A DNA stretch of 64,000 nucleotides from Peribacillus simplex NBRC 15720 = DSM 1321 (lineage in GTDB: Bacteria; Bacillota; Bacilli; Bacillales; DSM-1321). Under the pieces are notes generated by a model. It did not search any database. It was given only the letters and a program-made list of their open reading frames with translations, and was not told where the DNA came from. A program made the translations under genes and the position numbers. Shown one piece after another: positions 9,546-18,844 of the stretch (the first letter of the stretch is position 1; each line of letters opens with the position of its first letter). The stretch spans positions 5,288,001 through 5,352,000 of the forward strand of contig NZ_CP017704.1 of NCBI RefSeq assembly GCF_002243645.1, read 5' to 3'.

Positions 9546-9612
9546 TAATTATATTAAAACTGACACTTTCAATGCGGTCAACTTTTTTTTATACTAAATC
9601 TAACAAATCAAA
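9546..9612. promoter_or_regulatory. Divergent pdxR / pdxS promoter region
   Basis: On the minus strand TTGACC is followed after 17 bases by TTTAAT, a plausible sigma-A promoter for pdxR. On the plus strand TATACT at 9590-9595 has only a poor -35 (TTTCAA, 9567-9572) at 17 bases. The two promoters overlap, and the weak pdxS -35 fits activation by PdxR. No footprint sequence can be assigned from one copy. Confidence 0.55.
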
Positions 9613-9639
9613 AAAATGCAAATATTAGGGGGAAGAGAA

Positions 9640-10527
9640 ATGGAAAAATTATTAGGAACTGAAACAGTAAAAAGAGGAATGGCACAAATGCAAAAGGGTG
9701 GCGTAATCATGGACGTCATTAATGCAGAACAAGCAAAAATCGCTGAAGCAGCGGGTGCTGTTGCTGTCATGGCTTTAGAAAGGGTACCTTCTGATATTCG
9801 TGCAGCTGGTGGTGTAGCAAGAATGGCAGATCCTCGAATCGTTGAGGAAGTATTGAATGCTGTTTCTATTCCGGTCATGGCTAAAGCAAGGATTGGTCAC
9901 ATTGTTGAAGCAAGGATTCTTGAATCAATGGGTGTTGATTATATTGACGAAAGCGAAGTGCTGACGCCTGCTGATGAAGAATATCATTTGTTAAAAAGCG
10001 ATTTCACAGTACCTTTTGTATGTGGATGCCGTGACTTAGGTGAAGCTGCACGCCGGATTGGCGAAGGAGCATCGATGCTTCGTACAAAAGGAGAACCTGG
10101 AACAGGAAATATTGTGGAAGCTGTTCGACATATGAGAAAGGTTTTGTCCCAAATTCGTAAAGTGAGCGTAATGAGTGACGATGAATTAATGACAGAAGCA
10201 AAAATCTTAGGTGCTCCTTATGAGATTCTAAGAGAAATTAAGCGGACAGGTAAATTGCCTGTAGTTAACTTTGCAGCAGGTGGAATTGCTACTCCAGCAG
10301 ATGCAGCACTAATGATGGAACTGGGTGCAGATGGCGTATTTGTGGGTTCAGGTATTTTTAAATCAGAGAATCCTGAAAAATTTGCAACTGCAATCGTTCA
10401 AGCGACTACATATTATACTGATTATGAATTGATTGGCCGGCTGTCCAAAGAGTTGGGCAGTGCAATGAAAGGTATTGATATTTCTAAGCTTGCTCCATCA
10501 GAACGGATGCAGGAACGTGGCTGGTAA
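9640..10527 (+). CDS. pdxS: Pyridoxal 5'-phosphate synthase lyase subunit PdxS
   Basis: This 295-residue TIM barrel makes PLP from ribose 5-phosphate, glyceraldehyde 3-phosphate and ammonia supplied by PdxT. It matches the family end to end, from [18 protein letters not shown] to ERMQERGW. The ribose-binding Lys82 sits in VMAKARIGH, and [10 protein letters not shown] is intact. The start at 9640 is chosen because GGGGGAAGAG precedes it and the length equals the B. subtilis protein plus one; an earlier in-frame ATG at 9616 lacks a ribosome site. It is one base away from pdxT and opposite pdxR. Confidence 0.97.
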   Translation: MEKLLGTETVKRGMAQMQKGGVIMDVINAEQAKIAEAAGAVAVMALERVPSDIRAAGGVARMADPRIVEEVLNAVSIPVMAKARIGHIVEARILESMGVDYIDESEVLTPADEEYHLLKSDFTVPFVCGCRDLGEAARRIGEGASMLRTKGEPGTGNIVEAVRHMRKVLSQIRKVSVMSDDELMTEAKILGAPYEILREIKRTGKLPVVNFAAGGIATPADAALMMELGADGVFVGSGIFKSENPEKFATAIVQATTYYTDYELIGRLSKELGSAMKGIDISKLAPSERMQERGW

Positions 10528-10528
10528 T

Positions 10529-11128
10529 ATGATAACTATCGGTGTTTTGGGATTACAGGGTGCAGTTGAGGAACACTTGAACCAAATCAAATCTTCCGGC
10601 GAACAAGCAATTATAGTGAAAAAACCGGAACAGTTGCTGGATATCGATGGCTTGATCATTCCAGGCGGAGAAAGCACTACGATGAGAAAGCTAATGGATC
10701 GTTATGGATTTATGGAACCGATCAAAACTTTCTTCGAAGGTAAAAAACCTATTTTCGGTACATGTGCAGGGATGGTATTGGCGGCCAATGAATTGACCGG
10801 CGATGAGAAGGCCTATCTTGGGCTAATGGACATTTCCGTGAAAAGGAACGGATTTGGACGTCAACGGGATAGTTTCGAGGCTGAACTAACAATCAAAGGA
10901 ATGGAAGACCCTTATAAGGCAGTTTTCATCCGGGCGCCATTTGCTGATGGAATTGGAGAAGGTGTAGAAGTATTGGCTGTTTATGAAGAGAATGTAGTGG
11001 CTGCGAGACAAGACCATGTCCTCGTTAGTGCGTTTCATCCAGAATTAACAGGTGATGATCGTTTTCTGCAACTTTTCATTGAAATGGTGAAGACCTCCGT
11101 AAGTAAGGTCGAATTGAAAACCTGCTAA
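10529..11128 (+). CDS. pdxT: Pyridoxal 5'-phosphate synthase glutaminase subunit PdxT
   Basis: This 199-residue class I glutamine amidotransferase hydrolyses glutamine and channels ammonia to PdxS. The catalytic triad is visible as Cys79 (FGTCAGM), His170 and Glu172 (AFHPELTGD), the same numbering as the B. subtilis enzyme. The oxyanion segment PGGESTT is intact. ATG 10529 begins one base after the pdxS stop, indicating translational coupling. A terminator hairpin follows, so the unit is pdxS-pdxT only. Confidence 0.97.
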   Translation: MITIGVLGLQGAVEEHLNQIKSSGEQAIIVKKPEQLLDIDGLIIPGGESTTMRKLMDRYGFMEPIKTFFEGKKPIFGTCAGMVLAANELTGDEKAYLGLMDISVKRNGFGRQRDSFEAELTIKGMEDPYKAVFIRAPFADGIGEGVEVLAVYEENVVAARQDHVLVSAFHPELTGDDRFLQLFIEMVKTSVSKVELKTC

Positions 11129-11133
11129 ACAAA

Positions 11134-11167
11134 TGAAGCTGTCCTATTAATAGGACAGCTTCACTTT
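11134..11167 (+). terminator. Terminator after pdxT
   Basis: A perfect 12-bp stem GAAGCTGTCCTA / TAGGACAGCTTC with a short loop, then ACTTTTGG. Confidence 0.75.
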
Positions 11168-11241
11168 TGGATGCTCAAAACGCTATAAAAATAAATACAT
11201 ATAGCTTGAATTTAATATTCTTTACTTTTATACTTGAAAAC

Positions 11242-11255
11242 TAAGTAATTACTTA
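11242..11255. promoter_or_regulatory. 14-bp palindrome, candidate TetR operator
   Basis: TAAGTAATTACTTA is a perfect palindrome about 30 bp upstream of the SDR gene and downstream of a TTGAAA -35-like element. The TetR-family gene at 12203 is the obvious candidate to bind it. This is inferred from symmetry and location. Confidence 0.45.
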
Positions 11256-11286
11256 CTTATTTTTTAGTGTTGAAAGGGGAATGTAT

Positions 11287-12029
11287 ATGACAGCAAGAGT
11301 TGCAGTTATTACAGGAGGAGCAAGCGGAATTGGCCGAGCAACATGCTTGAAATTCGCAGCAAAGGGGGACAAGGTCGTTGTTGCGGATTGTAGAAATGGG
11401 ATAGGAAACTGTTGAACAGATAACAGCGAATGGTGGAGAGGCCATTTTTGTTAAAACGGATGTTTCTAAGCAGGAAGATGTTGAATCGTTAATAAATGAG
11501 GCAGTGGAAACATACGGAAGGATCGATATCATGTTTAATAATGCCGGCATTGGTGCAGGCGGTATGATCCTCGATCAAGATATGGAGGGTTACTTCAAAA
11601 TGATTGGAGTGAACCAGCACGGAGTTGCCTTTGGAATCATGCGAGCAGGACGGAAAATGAAGGAGCTAGGTAACAAGGGTGTCATTATAAATACCGCTTC
11701 TGTGTTTGGCTACTTAGCTTCCCATGGGACTTTTGCCTATCAGGCGACTAAAGGCGCTGTAAGAATGATGACACAGACAGCAGCTTTGGAATTGGGTGCT
11801 TTATGGCATTCGCGTAGTGGGCATTGCACCAGGCGGGGTTGACACTCCTATCATACAAGGCTATAAAGATATGGGAATCATCGAAAAATTGAATGCAAGT
11901 CAAATGCGCGGTAAATTAATTAAGCCAGAAACCATTGCAAATACCGTCTATCTATTATCGTTAGAGGAAGCGGATGCGATTAATGGAAGTGTAGTCATGG
12001 TCGATGATGGCTATGCATCTTTTAAGTGA
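11287..12029 (+). pseudogene. SDR-family oxidoreductase, two frameshifts
   Basis: A short-chain dehydrogenase of about 247 codons is readable in three pieces. The first has TGGASGIG (NAD(P) binding) and breaks near 11400-11412, where one base appears missing before EQITANGG. The middle piece has NNAGIG, the NTAS catalytic serine and YQATK. A second break near 11797-11803 (one extra base) shifts into GIRVVGIAPGGVDTP and the C-terminal VMVDDGY. The start at 11287 follows AAAGGGG. Both breaks restore to a normal family protein, so either a recent pseudogene or sequencing errors explain them. It is followed by a terminator and a TetR gene. Confidence 0.85.
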
Positions 12030-12040
12030 TTTTCTGAAAA

Positions 12041-12071
12041 GAAAACATCGTCCCAACCAGACGATGTTTTC
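12041..12071 (+). terminator. Terminator after SDR gene
   Basis: Arms GAAAACATCGTC / GACGATGTTTTC, 7-base loop, weak T-tract after. Confidence 0.7.
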
Positions 12072-12202
12072 TATTTATGATATATGGGAATATTGAATTC
12101 TAATAGATCAAAGGTAATATGTTGACCGATTGATACCATCAAGATATCATGGAAAATAATTGGTGAAACCGGTCTTATCTTTATAAAAGAAGGTTGATAT
12201 TT

Positions 12203-12790
12203 TTGAAAAAAGGGCAGCAAACCAAAGAACGAATCATAAATGTAGCCCGGACTCTTTTTGCCACTAAAGGTTTTGACATGACAAGAACGAATGAAATTGC
12301 CTCTGCATGCAATGTTTCCGAAGCTACTATTTACAAATACTTTGATAGCAAAAAAGATTTGCTTTTGGCTACAATTACCCCTAATGAAAAAGAGGAATCT
12401 GAAGATGGGACTAGTCATCTTTCAACGGATGATCTAGTGGAGAATCATGTTTGCACCATGATAAAAAAAATTCTTGAAAATAAAGAACAGTTTTCGATAT
12501 TATTTAGGGAAACACAATTCGATCAAGATATTTCAAAGCAATATGTAGATCAGATTTTCAAGCCAAATGCCAAGCATATTGAAATACAGAAGAGAATAGA
12601 TAGCGGAGAGATACAATATATCTCTGATATTATCCTATTTAATGTAGGGATCATTTCTTTTACATTGGCATTATCTACACATTATGAGATCCATCAACAA
12701 AAAAAGGAGCCATATTTTACTTCTGAACGAATTAAGAGCATTGCTCAACTTTTGGTATATGGTATTCATGGTAAACAAAATCATACATAA
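12203..12790 (+). CDS. TetR/AcrR-family transcriptional regulator
   Basis: This 195-residue dimeric repressor-type protein has a canonical N-terminal TetR helix-turn-helix at about residues 3-55 (TKERIINVARTLFATKGFD, TRTNEIASACNVSEATIYKYF). The helical C-terminal ligand domain is not assignable. TTG 12203 is preferred: AAGAAGG lies 9 bases upstream, whereas the in-frame TTG at 12194 touches that ribosome site. It probably controls the adjacent SDR gene through the TAAGTAATTACTTA palindrome. Its ligand is unknown. Confidence 0.88.
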   Translation: MKKGQQTKERIINVARTLFATKGFDMTRTNEIASACNVSEATIYKYFDSKKDLLLATITPNEKEESEDGTSHLSTDDLVENHVCTMIKKILENKEQFSILFRETQFDQDISKQYVDQIFKPNAKHIEIQKRIDSGEIQYISDIILFNVGIISFTLALSTHYEIHQQKKEPYFTSERIKSIAQLLVYGIHGKQNHT

Positions 12791-12793
12791 TGA

Positions 12794-12847
12794 AACGGTC
12801 ATATTTGTGGCATGAGCATCAAGCCGCAAATATGACCGTTTTATTTT
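12794..12847 (+). terminator. Terminator after TetR gene
   Basis: Arms AACGGTCATATTTG / CAAATATGACCGTT (14 bp) are followed by TTATTTT. Confidence 0.85.
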
Positions 12848-12999
12848 CATTCAGAGTCGATGAAGTCAACTGGTGAATTTATGAAACCCGAGTGTAAGAT
12901 TTGACTTATATTTTTCAGACTATTACGATAAATGCATACTGCATGAAATGCTTTACGAAGATTTTATCTGGAAATCATGTAACATTGGAGGGGTATTAA

Positions 13000-13533
13000 A
13001 TGAGCGATATCGTAATTTTATCAGGAAGTCCTGCTATACCATCAAGAACGGACATTTCACTAAAACATATTCAATCATTAGTCGAACACGAAGGATTTAC
13101 CACAGCTTATTTCTCAATTACGGATTTCTCAGCAGATGATTTATTTCAAGGGAAATATAATAGCGAAGATATCTTAAAGCTTTCAGAGAGAATTCAAGCA
13201 GCTAGAGGTATCATTATTGGTTCACCTGTTTATAAGGCTTCTTATACAGGGGTATTGAAAGCCTTGATTGATTTGCTGCCAGAAGGTGCTTTTAAGGGTA
13301 AGCCAGTGCTGCCAATCATGATTGGAGGAAGTAACAGGCATCTATTGGCGATTGACTATGCGCTTAAACCATTAATTTCAATATTAAAAGGCGAGCCGCT
13401 GCAGGGCATTTATTTTGTTGATAAGGAAATAGATAAACAGAATTCAGAAAAACCGATTAATGATTTGGATTTAATTGATCGCGTCCAGAGTCAAGTTCAA
13501 GAATTTGTAGAAGCGATACAGTTAAGAAATTAA
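13000..13533 (+). CDS. NADPH-dependent FMN reductase, SsuE-like
   Basis: This 177-residue flavodoxin-fold reductase supplies reduced FMN to two-component monooxygenases such as alkanesulfonate (SsuD) enzymes. It has the N-terminal GSPAIPSRT phosphate loop and the GSPVYKASYTGVLKALIDLLP signature of the SsuE group. GGAGGGG precedes ATG 13000. It stands alone, shortly upstream of the S-box sulfur operon. The two LLM-class oxidoreductases at 3.4-5.6 kb could in principle use its product, but no direct link is visible. Confidence 0.85.
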   Translation: MSDIVILSGSPAIPSRTDISLKHIQSLVEHEGFTTAYFSITDFSADDLFQGKYNSEDILKLSERIQAARGIIIGSPVYKASYTGVLKALIDLLPEGAFKGKPVLPIMIGGSNRHLLAIDYALKPLISILKGEPLQGIYFVDKEIDKQNSEKPINDLDLIDRVQSQVQEFVEAIQLRN

Positions 13534-13622
13534 TGACTTCAAGTAATCCCTTCTACAAAAGGAATGGAATTCGAGAAATTATTTTTTCAAGAAAGGACAT
13601 GCGTCAATAATAGGCTTTTTAT

Positions 13623-13675
13623 GAAAATAGACTTATTTTTTTGGAGACCTTATCTAAAAAGACGAGTCTATTTTC
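13623..13675 (+). terminator. Inverted repeat, probable terminator
   Basis: GAAAATAGACT / AGTCTATTTTC arms enclose a 31-base AT-rich loop. It lies after the FMN reductase and before the S-box promoter. The T-tract is weak, so function is uncertain. Confidence 0.45.
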
Positions 13676-13772
13676 GTATTTATATGAACATAAAATCATA
13701 AATTGAATAGTGTGTATAAAAATAACAGTTAATCCATAATATTAAACCAAGTTATTTTATAAGAAAACTCCA

Positions 13773-13800
13773 TTGACAAGGATTAAATATATGTTAATAT
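13773..13800 (+). promoter_or_regulatory. Sigma-A promoter of the S-box leader
   Basis: TTGACA at 13773-13778, a 16-base spacer, and TAATAT at 13795-13800 preceded by TG (extended -10). The S-box starts about 15 bases downstream, as expected for a riboswitch promoter. Confidence 0.75.
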
Positions 13801-13814
13801 TTAAAATAATAAAA

Positions 13815-13973
13815 CTTATCCAGAGCGACGGAGGGAATTGGCCCTTTGAAGTCCAGCAACCTGCATGATGGATGCAAGGTGCTACCTCCAACAAAATGTT
13901 GATCATTTTGGAAGATAAGGTAAAGATATTTACCTTGGGATCTTTCCATCATGGAAAGATTTTTGTTTTTTTT
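13815..13973 (+). ncRNA. SAM-I (S-box) riboswitch with intrinsic terminator
   Basis: The S-box core is plain: CTTATC opening strand, AGCGACGGAGGGAATTGGCCC, TGAAGTCCAGCAACC, AAGGTGCTACCTCC and the closing GGAAGATAAGG at about 13920. An alternative pairing region (AAGGTAAAGATATTTACCTT) is followed by the terminator ATCTTTCCA / TGGAAAGAT and a T-run near 13963-13973. High S-adenosylmethionine should favour termination, so the downstream sulfur genes are expressed when methionine/SAM is low. Identification is by recognition of the conserved core. Confidence 0.95.
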
Positions 13974-14093
13974 GAAAAATTGTAGGCAAACCATAACAAT
14001 GTAAGGTTGTATGGAATTATATAAATCTAAGAAATTCATTTAATCAGCGTTGAAAATAAAATATTCGCGGATTTTCTTAAAGGAGGAACTGGT

Positions 14094-14237
14094 TTGGATA
14101 AAGAGAATCAGCTTGAAGAAATATTTGAACGACTTCAAGAAATGCTTAATTCAATGAAATATGGATCCATTACACTTATTGTCCAGGATGGTAAAATCAT
14201 TCAAATGGAAAGAAATGAAAAATTAAGAATTAAATAA
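14094..14237 (+). CDS. yezD: YezD-like small protein (DUF2292)
   Basis: A 47-residue protein begins at TTG 14094, seven bases after AGGAGG. The sequence LNSMKYGSITLIVQDGKIIQMERNEK... matches the YezD family pattern (YGS-T-VVQDG--IQ-E--EK), small acidic/basic proteins found beside sulfur and thiol genes. It is the first gene after the S-box terminator, so it is under SAM control. A further hairpin with a T-run lies between it and cysH. The biochemical role is unknown. Confidence 0.8.
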   Translation: MDKENQLEEIFERLQEMLNSMKYGSITLIVQDGKIIQMERNEKLRIK

Positions 14238-14261
14238 GGTATCTGCTGACTAGAAAAACTA

Positions 14262-14314
14262 GAGGCGGGTTTAACTGATATAAAGAGAGTATTGGTTAGA
14301 TTCGTCTCTTTTTC
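14262..14314 (+). terminator. Hairpin with T-run between yezD and cysH
   Basis: GAGGCGGGTTTAAC can pair with GTTAGATTCGTCTC over all 14 positions if four G-U pairs are allowed, followed by TTTTTCC. It could end a short yezD transcript or act as an attenuator ahead of cysH. Confidence 0.6.
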
Positions 14315-14406
14315 CTAGAATCAAATAAACCGGAGAAGATTACAACGGGTATTGATCAACAGTTACTCTAACCTGATACAGCAAGTTTTTAGAGGGGGCT
14401 ACAAAG

Positions 14407-15123
14407 TTGGCTGCATTAATAAACTATGACAATTTCAACACAGGGGATTTACCTGTATTTCCTGAAGACAGTGAGACAAAAGGAGCTTTGGAAGTTCTGC
14501 AATGGGCGAATGACCATTATGGAAACAAACTGATTTATGCTTGTAGTTTTGGTATTGAAGGCATCGTGCTTACGGATTTATTGGCGAAGGTTAATCCTTC
14601 GGCGAAAATAGTTTTCCTTGATACAGATGTTCATTTTGAGGAAACTTACCAATTGATCGAGCAAGTGAAAAAGCGATATCCAAAGCTTTCGATCGAAATG
14701 AAGAAACCTGCCTTGACGCTTGAGGAACAAGCAGCGGAATATGGGGATGAATTATGGCTTAGAGATTCCAATAAGTGCTGTAACATTCGTAAAATCATTC
14801 CGCTTACCGATGTGCTTTCAATGGCAACAGCCTGGCTTTCGGGATTGCGGAGGGAGCAATCCGAAACAAGGGCTCTGACCGAGTATATCAATAAGGATAA
14901 TAAGTTCAAGTCAGTTAAAATATGTCCACTCATACATTGGACGTGGAAAGATGTTTGGCGCTACGCCCATAAAAACGGACTTCCATATAATATCCTGCAT
15001 GATAATGGATATCCGAGCATTGGATGTAAAACGTGTACAGCACCGGCCTTCAATGCAGATGATTTACGCTCTGGCCGTTGGCAAGGGGCTCAAAAAACGG
15101 AATGCGGATTGCATTTATCTTAA
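14407..15123 (+). CDS. cysH: Assimilatory adenylyl-sulfate/PAPS reductase CysH
   Basis: This 238-residue reductase converts activated sulfate (APS or PAPS) to sulfite using thioredoxin. The CC pair at 124-125 and the CKTC pair at 207/210 are the four [4Fe-4S] ligands of the bacterial APS-reductase type. The catalytic Cys233 lies in the C-terminal ECGLH motif. The start is TTG 14407 after AGAGGGGG. It begins the run cysH-sat-cysC-sir-(DUF3906)-sumT-sirB-sirC. The cysteine pairs suggest APS can be used directly even though CysC is present, as known for B. subtilis CysH. Confidence 0.95.
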   Translation: MAALINYDNFNTGDLPVFPEDSETKGALEVLQWANDHYGNKLIYACSFGIEGIVLTDLLAKVNPSAKIVFLDTDVHFEETYQLIEQVKKRYPKLSIEMKKPALTLEEQAAEYGDELWLRDSNKCCNIRKIIPLTDVLSMATAWLSGLRREQSETRALTEYINKDNKFKSVKICPLIHWTWKDVWRYAHKNGLPYNILHDNGYPSIGCKTCTAPAFNADDLRSGRWQGAQKTECGLHLS

Positions 15124-15152
15124 ATAAATAGAAACCATAGGGGGAAATTAGC

Positions 15153-16301
15153 ATGACAATCAGTTTACCGCACGGAGGAACATTAATCGATCTTTGGGAA
15201 CCAAAATATGATTTTAGTAAAATAACAAAGTCAATCGAAATAGATGAAATTGCATTAAGTGATCTTGAATTGATAGGCACTGGTGCCTACAGTCCGATTA
15301 AAGGATTCTTTACAAAAAGTGACTATGAGACAGTGGTCAAGGAAATGAGGCTTAGCAGTGGGCATGTATGGAGCATCCCGATTACGCTGCCTTTGACCGA
15401 AGAAACTGCAGAAACCCTTACTTTAGGTGAAGAAGTGACGTTGACTCATGAAGGTGAAACATACGGAGTTCTATCCGTTTCCGATATTTACACTCCAGAT
15501 AAGCAATTGGAAGCGACATTAGTATATCAAACGGATGATGAGAAGCATCCTGGAGTGAAAAATTTATATAACCGTGGGGATGTATATGTCGGCGGGGAAA
15601 TAAAGTTGATCAAGAGAATAGAGCGTCCGCTATTTCAAGCTCATTATTTGGACCCGGTCGACACAAGGAAAGCTTTTGCGGAAAAAGGCTGGGAAACAGT
15701 TGTCGGATTCCAAACGAGGAACCCTGTTCACCGTGCTCATGAATACATTCAAAAGACAGCATTGGAGATTGTCGACGGCTTATTCTTAAATCCTCTCGTA
15801 GGTGCCACTAAATCCGATGACATTCCGGCAGATGTAAGAATGGAAAGCTATAAAGTGCTGCTTGAAAAATATTATCCTAAGGATCGCGTCTCCCTTGCAG
15901 TTTTCCCTGCTGCCATGCGTTATGCAGGACCAAGAGAAGCCATTTTCCATGCGATGGTCCGTAAAAATTATGGTTGCACCCATTTTATCGTCGGACGTGA
16001 TCATGCGGGTGTGGGCGATTATTATGGCACATATGATGCTCAAAAAATCTTTGGGAATTTTAACGCAGATGAGTTAGGAATCACTCTATTATTCTTTGAA
16101 CATAGTTTTTACTGTAAAGCATGTGGCAATATGGCTTCCGCTAAAACTTGTCCGCATGGCAAGGAAGACCATGTCATCCTTTCTGGAACGAAGGTAAGGG
16201 AAATGCTTCGTAATGGAGAAATTCCTCCAGCTACCTTTAGCCGTAAAGAAGTCATTGAGGTGTTGATCGAAGGTCTAAAAAAGAATGAAGTTTATAACTG
16301 A
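15153..16301 (+). CDS. sat: Sulfate adenylyltransferase (ATP sulfurylase)
   Basis: A 382-residue homo-oligomeric ATP sulfurylase making APS from sulfate and ATP. The active-site [11 protein letters not shown] stands at 187-197 and GRDHAGVG from 281. Length fits the monofunctional bacterial type with no kinase fusion. It lies 29 bp after cysH, preceded by AGGGGG, and is part of the same operon. Confidence 0.97.
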   Translation: MTISLPHGGTLIDLWEPKYDFSKITKSIEIDEIALSDLELIGTGAYSPIKGFFTKSDYETVVKEMRLSSGHVWSIPITLPLTEETAETLTLGEEVTLTHEGETYGVLSVSDIYTPDKQLEATLVYQTDDEKHPGVKNLYNRGDVYVGGEIKLIKRIERPLFQAHYLDPVDTRKAFAEKGWETVVGFQTRNPVHRAHEYIQKTALEIVDGLFLNPLVGATKSDDIPADVRMESYKVLLEKYYPKDRVSLAVFPAAMRYAGPREAIFHAMVRKNYGCTHFIVGRDHAGVGDYYGTYDAQKIFGNFNADELGITLLFFEHSFYCKACGNMASAKTCPHGKEDHVILSGTKVREMLRNGEIPPATFSRKEVIEVLIEGLKKNEVYN

Positions 16302-16347
16302 TTGGATATAAATTGAAGTGTCACATGAAGAAGAGGGGGATTATTAT

Positions 16348-16947
16348 ATGAGTAAAAGTACGAATGTCACTTGGCATGAAACGTCATTGAACAAGGAGCT
16401 CCGTCGGAAGCAGAACGGGCATGAAAGCACAGTTCTATGGTTTACAGGACTCTCGGGTTCCGGAAAATCAACGATTGCGAACGCGGTCGCTAAAGAGTTA
16501 TATAATCGGAATATTCGAAGTTATGTTTTAGATGGTGATAATATCCGCCACGGATTAAATAAAGATTTAGGTTTTTCTGAAGAGGATCGAACCGAGAATA
16601 TTAGGCGAATCGGTGAGGTATCGAAGTTATTCGTGGATAGTGGGCAGTTCGTATTGACCGCCTTCATATCACCTTTCAGGGCAGATCGGCAGATTGTACG
16701 TGATTTACTCGATGAAGGGGAGTTTATTGAAGTATACATAAAGTGTCCGATCGAAGAGTGCGAAGTGCGTGATCCAAAAGGTCTTTATGACAAGGCGCGT
16801 AAAGGAATCATTAAAGATTTTACTGGAATCGACTCTCCATACGAAGAACCTGAACAACCGGAAATCATTTTAGAATCCGACCAATACAGCATTGAAGAGT
16901 GCGTTGAACAGGTAATCGGCTATTTGACAGCAAAGAAAGCGATCTAA
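16348..16947 (+). CDS. cysC: Adenylyl-sulfate kinase
   Basis: A 199-residue P-loop kinase that phosphorylates APS to [13 protein letters not shown] stands at 34-42, and the [15 protein letters not shown] and FISPFRADR signatures are present. The start at 16348 is chosen because GAAGAGGGGGA precedes it; an upstream in-frame codon at 16318 lies before that site. It lies between sat and the sulfite reductase in the operon. Confidence 0.96.
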   Translation: MSKSTNVTWHETSLNKELRRKQNGHESTVLWFTGLSGSGKSTIANAVAKELYNRNIRSYVLDGDNIRHGLNKDLGFSEEDRTENIRRIGEVSKLFVDSGQFVLTAFISPFRADRQIVRDLLDEGEFIEVYIKCPIEECEVRDPKGLYDKARKGIIKDFTGIDSPYEEPEQPEIILESDQYSIEECVEQVIGYLTAKKAI

Positions 16948-16963
16948 TCAAGGAGGAAATGTA

Positions 16964-18589
16964 ATGGTTTACGAGAAATTTTGGTCGGAAAATCCACTAA
17001 TCGCTAAAAATAAAACGGAAATCTGGAAATTGGAAAAAGACGGATTGAAGATATTCGATGATATTCCACATTACGCTGCAAATGGTTTTGATTCCATCCC
17101 TAAAGAGAATTGGGATATGTTCAAGTGGGCAGGTCTATACCTGCAACGGCCAAAAGAAGCAGGTTACTGGATGATGCGTGTCGTTATTCCCGGAGGTATC
17201 CTGACTTATGATCAACAGATAACTCTAGCTAACATCGCTAAAGATTATGGGAGGGATGTATATGACATTACTACCCGTCAAGCCATTCAATTCCACTGGT
17301 TGACCATCGAACAAGTCCCCGATATCTTAAACCGTTTGGAAAAGGTTGGACTGACTACGGCCGGTGCATGTGGTGATATCACACGTAATATCATCGGTAA
17401 TGCATTGGCAGGCATCGATCCTGACGAACTTTTTGATACACGCGAGGTACTTTATGATGTATTTGAGTATTTCCGCCTTAACGAAGACTATTCGAACCTT
17501 CCTAGGAAATATAAAATGGCCATAAGTGCTAATATCCATAATGCTTCAAATGCTGAAATCAACTGTGTTTCATTCAATCCAGCTACTAAAGTAATTGATG
17601 GAGTAACGGAAGTTGGTTTTCATGTAAAAGTAGGCGGTGGGCTATCCTCCGTTCCGATGCTGGCAGAAGAACTTGACGTATTCATTTTACCTGAAAAAAC
17701 AGTCGAAGTAGCGGCCGCCATCACGACGATATTCCGTGACTTTGGGTACCGTGAAAAACGTCATCGCTCGCGATTGAAATTCCTTGTAGCTGATTGGGGT
17801 CCTGAACAATTCAAGGAAAAATTGCTGGAGTACACCGGTCCACTTCCTGAAAAGGGTGAAAGTGCGGTAAAGGAATGGAATGCAGGTTATTTCTACGGCA
17901 TCCATAAACAAAAACAAGATGGTCTGAACTATGTTGGAGTCAATATACCAGTTGGTCGTCTAAATCCAGACGAAGTGATCGAGTTTGCCGAACTTGCGAA
18001 GAAATATGGAAATGGTGAAATCCGAAACTGTAATTCTCAAAATCTTATCATTCCAAATGTGCCGGATGCAAAACTTGAGGAATTAAAACAGGAATCCATC
18101 TTTGAAAGATTTCCATATCAACCAAAAAAATTCATTGGTTATTCCGTTTCTTGTACAGGCATCGAGTATTGTAACCTGGCACTCGTTGAAACAAAAAAAC
18201 GAATGAGGACCATTTCTGAATCATTGGACAAGGAAATAGATCTCGATGTTCCTGTAAGGATGCATATGGTGGGTTGTCCGAATAATTGCGGTCAAAGAGC
18301 CATCGCCGAAATTGGGCTTCAAGGCATAAAAATGAAAAACCAGGACAAAAAGATGGTCGAAGCTTTTGAGATATACGTCGGAGGAACGCTGAATGAAGGC
18401 GGTAAGTTCAATGAAAAACTTAAAGGAAAAGTGGAAGCTGAACAGCTCTATCATGTTCTGAAAGAACTGATCCTATTTTTCAAAGAAACAAAACTTCTAT
18501 CCGAAACCTTTCTTGATTTTGTGGAAAGAGTAGGGATATCGCAGTTACAAAGTAAGCTTGATGATATATTAACGGAAGTGGCCGTTTAA
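16964..18589 (+). CDS. Ferredoxin-type nitrite/sulfite reductase (siroheme, 4Fe-4S)
   Basis: A 541-residue siroheme reductase. The four cluster ligands are Cys397 and Cys403 (SCTGIEYC) and Cys438 and Cys442 (GCPNNC). RQAIQFHW and the duplicated ferredoxin-like and catalytic half-domains are seen. The family covers nitrite and sulfite reductases; the position after cysC and before the siroheme genes argues for sulfite to sulfide. This differs from the NADPH-dependent CysJI pair of B. subtilis. AAGGAGG lies before ATG 16964. Confidence 0.93.
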   Translation: MVYEKFWSENPLIAKNKTEIWKLEKDGLKIFDDIPHYAANGFDSIPKENWDMFKWAGLYLQRPKEAGYWMMRVVIPGGILTYDQQITLANIAKDYGRDVYDITTRQAIQFHWLTIEQVPDILNRLEKVGLTTAGACGDITRNIIGNALAGIDPDELFDTREVLYDVFEYFRLNEDYSNLPRKYKMAISANIHNASNAEINCVSFNPATKVIDGVTEVGFHVKVGGGLSSVPMLAEELDVFILPEKTVEVAAAITTIFRDFGYREKRHRSRLKFLVADWGPEQFKEKLLEYTGPLPEKGESAVKEWNAGYFYGIHKQKQDGLNYVGVNIPVGRLNPDEVIEFAELAKKYGNGEIRNCNSQNLIIPNVPDAKLEELKQESIFERFPYQPKKFIGYSVSCTGIEYCNLALVETKKRMRTISESLDKEIDLDVPVRMHMVGCPNNCGQRAIAEIGLQGIKMKNQDKKMVEAFEIYVGGTLNEGGKFNEKLKGKVEAEQLYHVLKELILFFKETKLLSETFLDFVERVGISQLQSKLDDILTEVAV

Positions 18590-18609
18590 TAGGGGAAGGT
18601 AAGCAATCC

Positions 18610-18825
18610 ATGAATCTATACCGTTTCGAAGTCACTATCAAGGAAAAACCAATCCATGTCATCATTGTTGCCGATTCGGATGAAAAGGCGTTTGAACTTG
18701 TTGATATCGAGCTGGAAAAACATTTTTTGAAAATGCCTGAAGTGGATGACATCTCATTATATGAAAAAAGGAAAATTAAAAATGGAGCAGGTTTCGTTTT
18801 ATCGGAATTCGAAACGATTCTCTAA
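18610..18825 (+). CDS. Small DUF3906-like protein in the sulfur operon
   Basis: A 71-residue protein (MNLYRFEVTIKEKP... ending LSEFETIL) with predicted beta-alpha-beta layout and no signal or membrane segment. It resembles the DUF3906 family of bacilli, which I recall beside sulfite reductase genes; the name is from memory. It starts 20 bp after the reductase, behind GGGGAAGG, and precedes sumT, so it is co-transcribed. Possibly an accessory or electron-transfer partner of the reductase. Confidence 0.7.
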   Translation: MNLYRFEVTIKEKPIHVIIVADSDEKAFELVDIELEKHFLKMPEVDDISLYEKRKIKNGAGFVLSEFETIL

Positions 18826-18844
18826 GGGAAGGCAGGTTGCATAA

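Noticed and set aside
12948..13139. 63-residue frame overlapping the FMN reductase start
   Set aside because: It is out of frame with a well-supported reductase gene and has no ribosome site.
13794..14039. Minus-strand frame over the S-box
   Set aside because: It is antisense to a riboswitch with clear conserved core and terminator.
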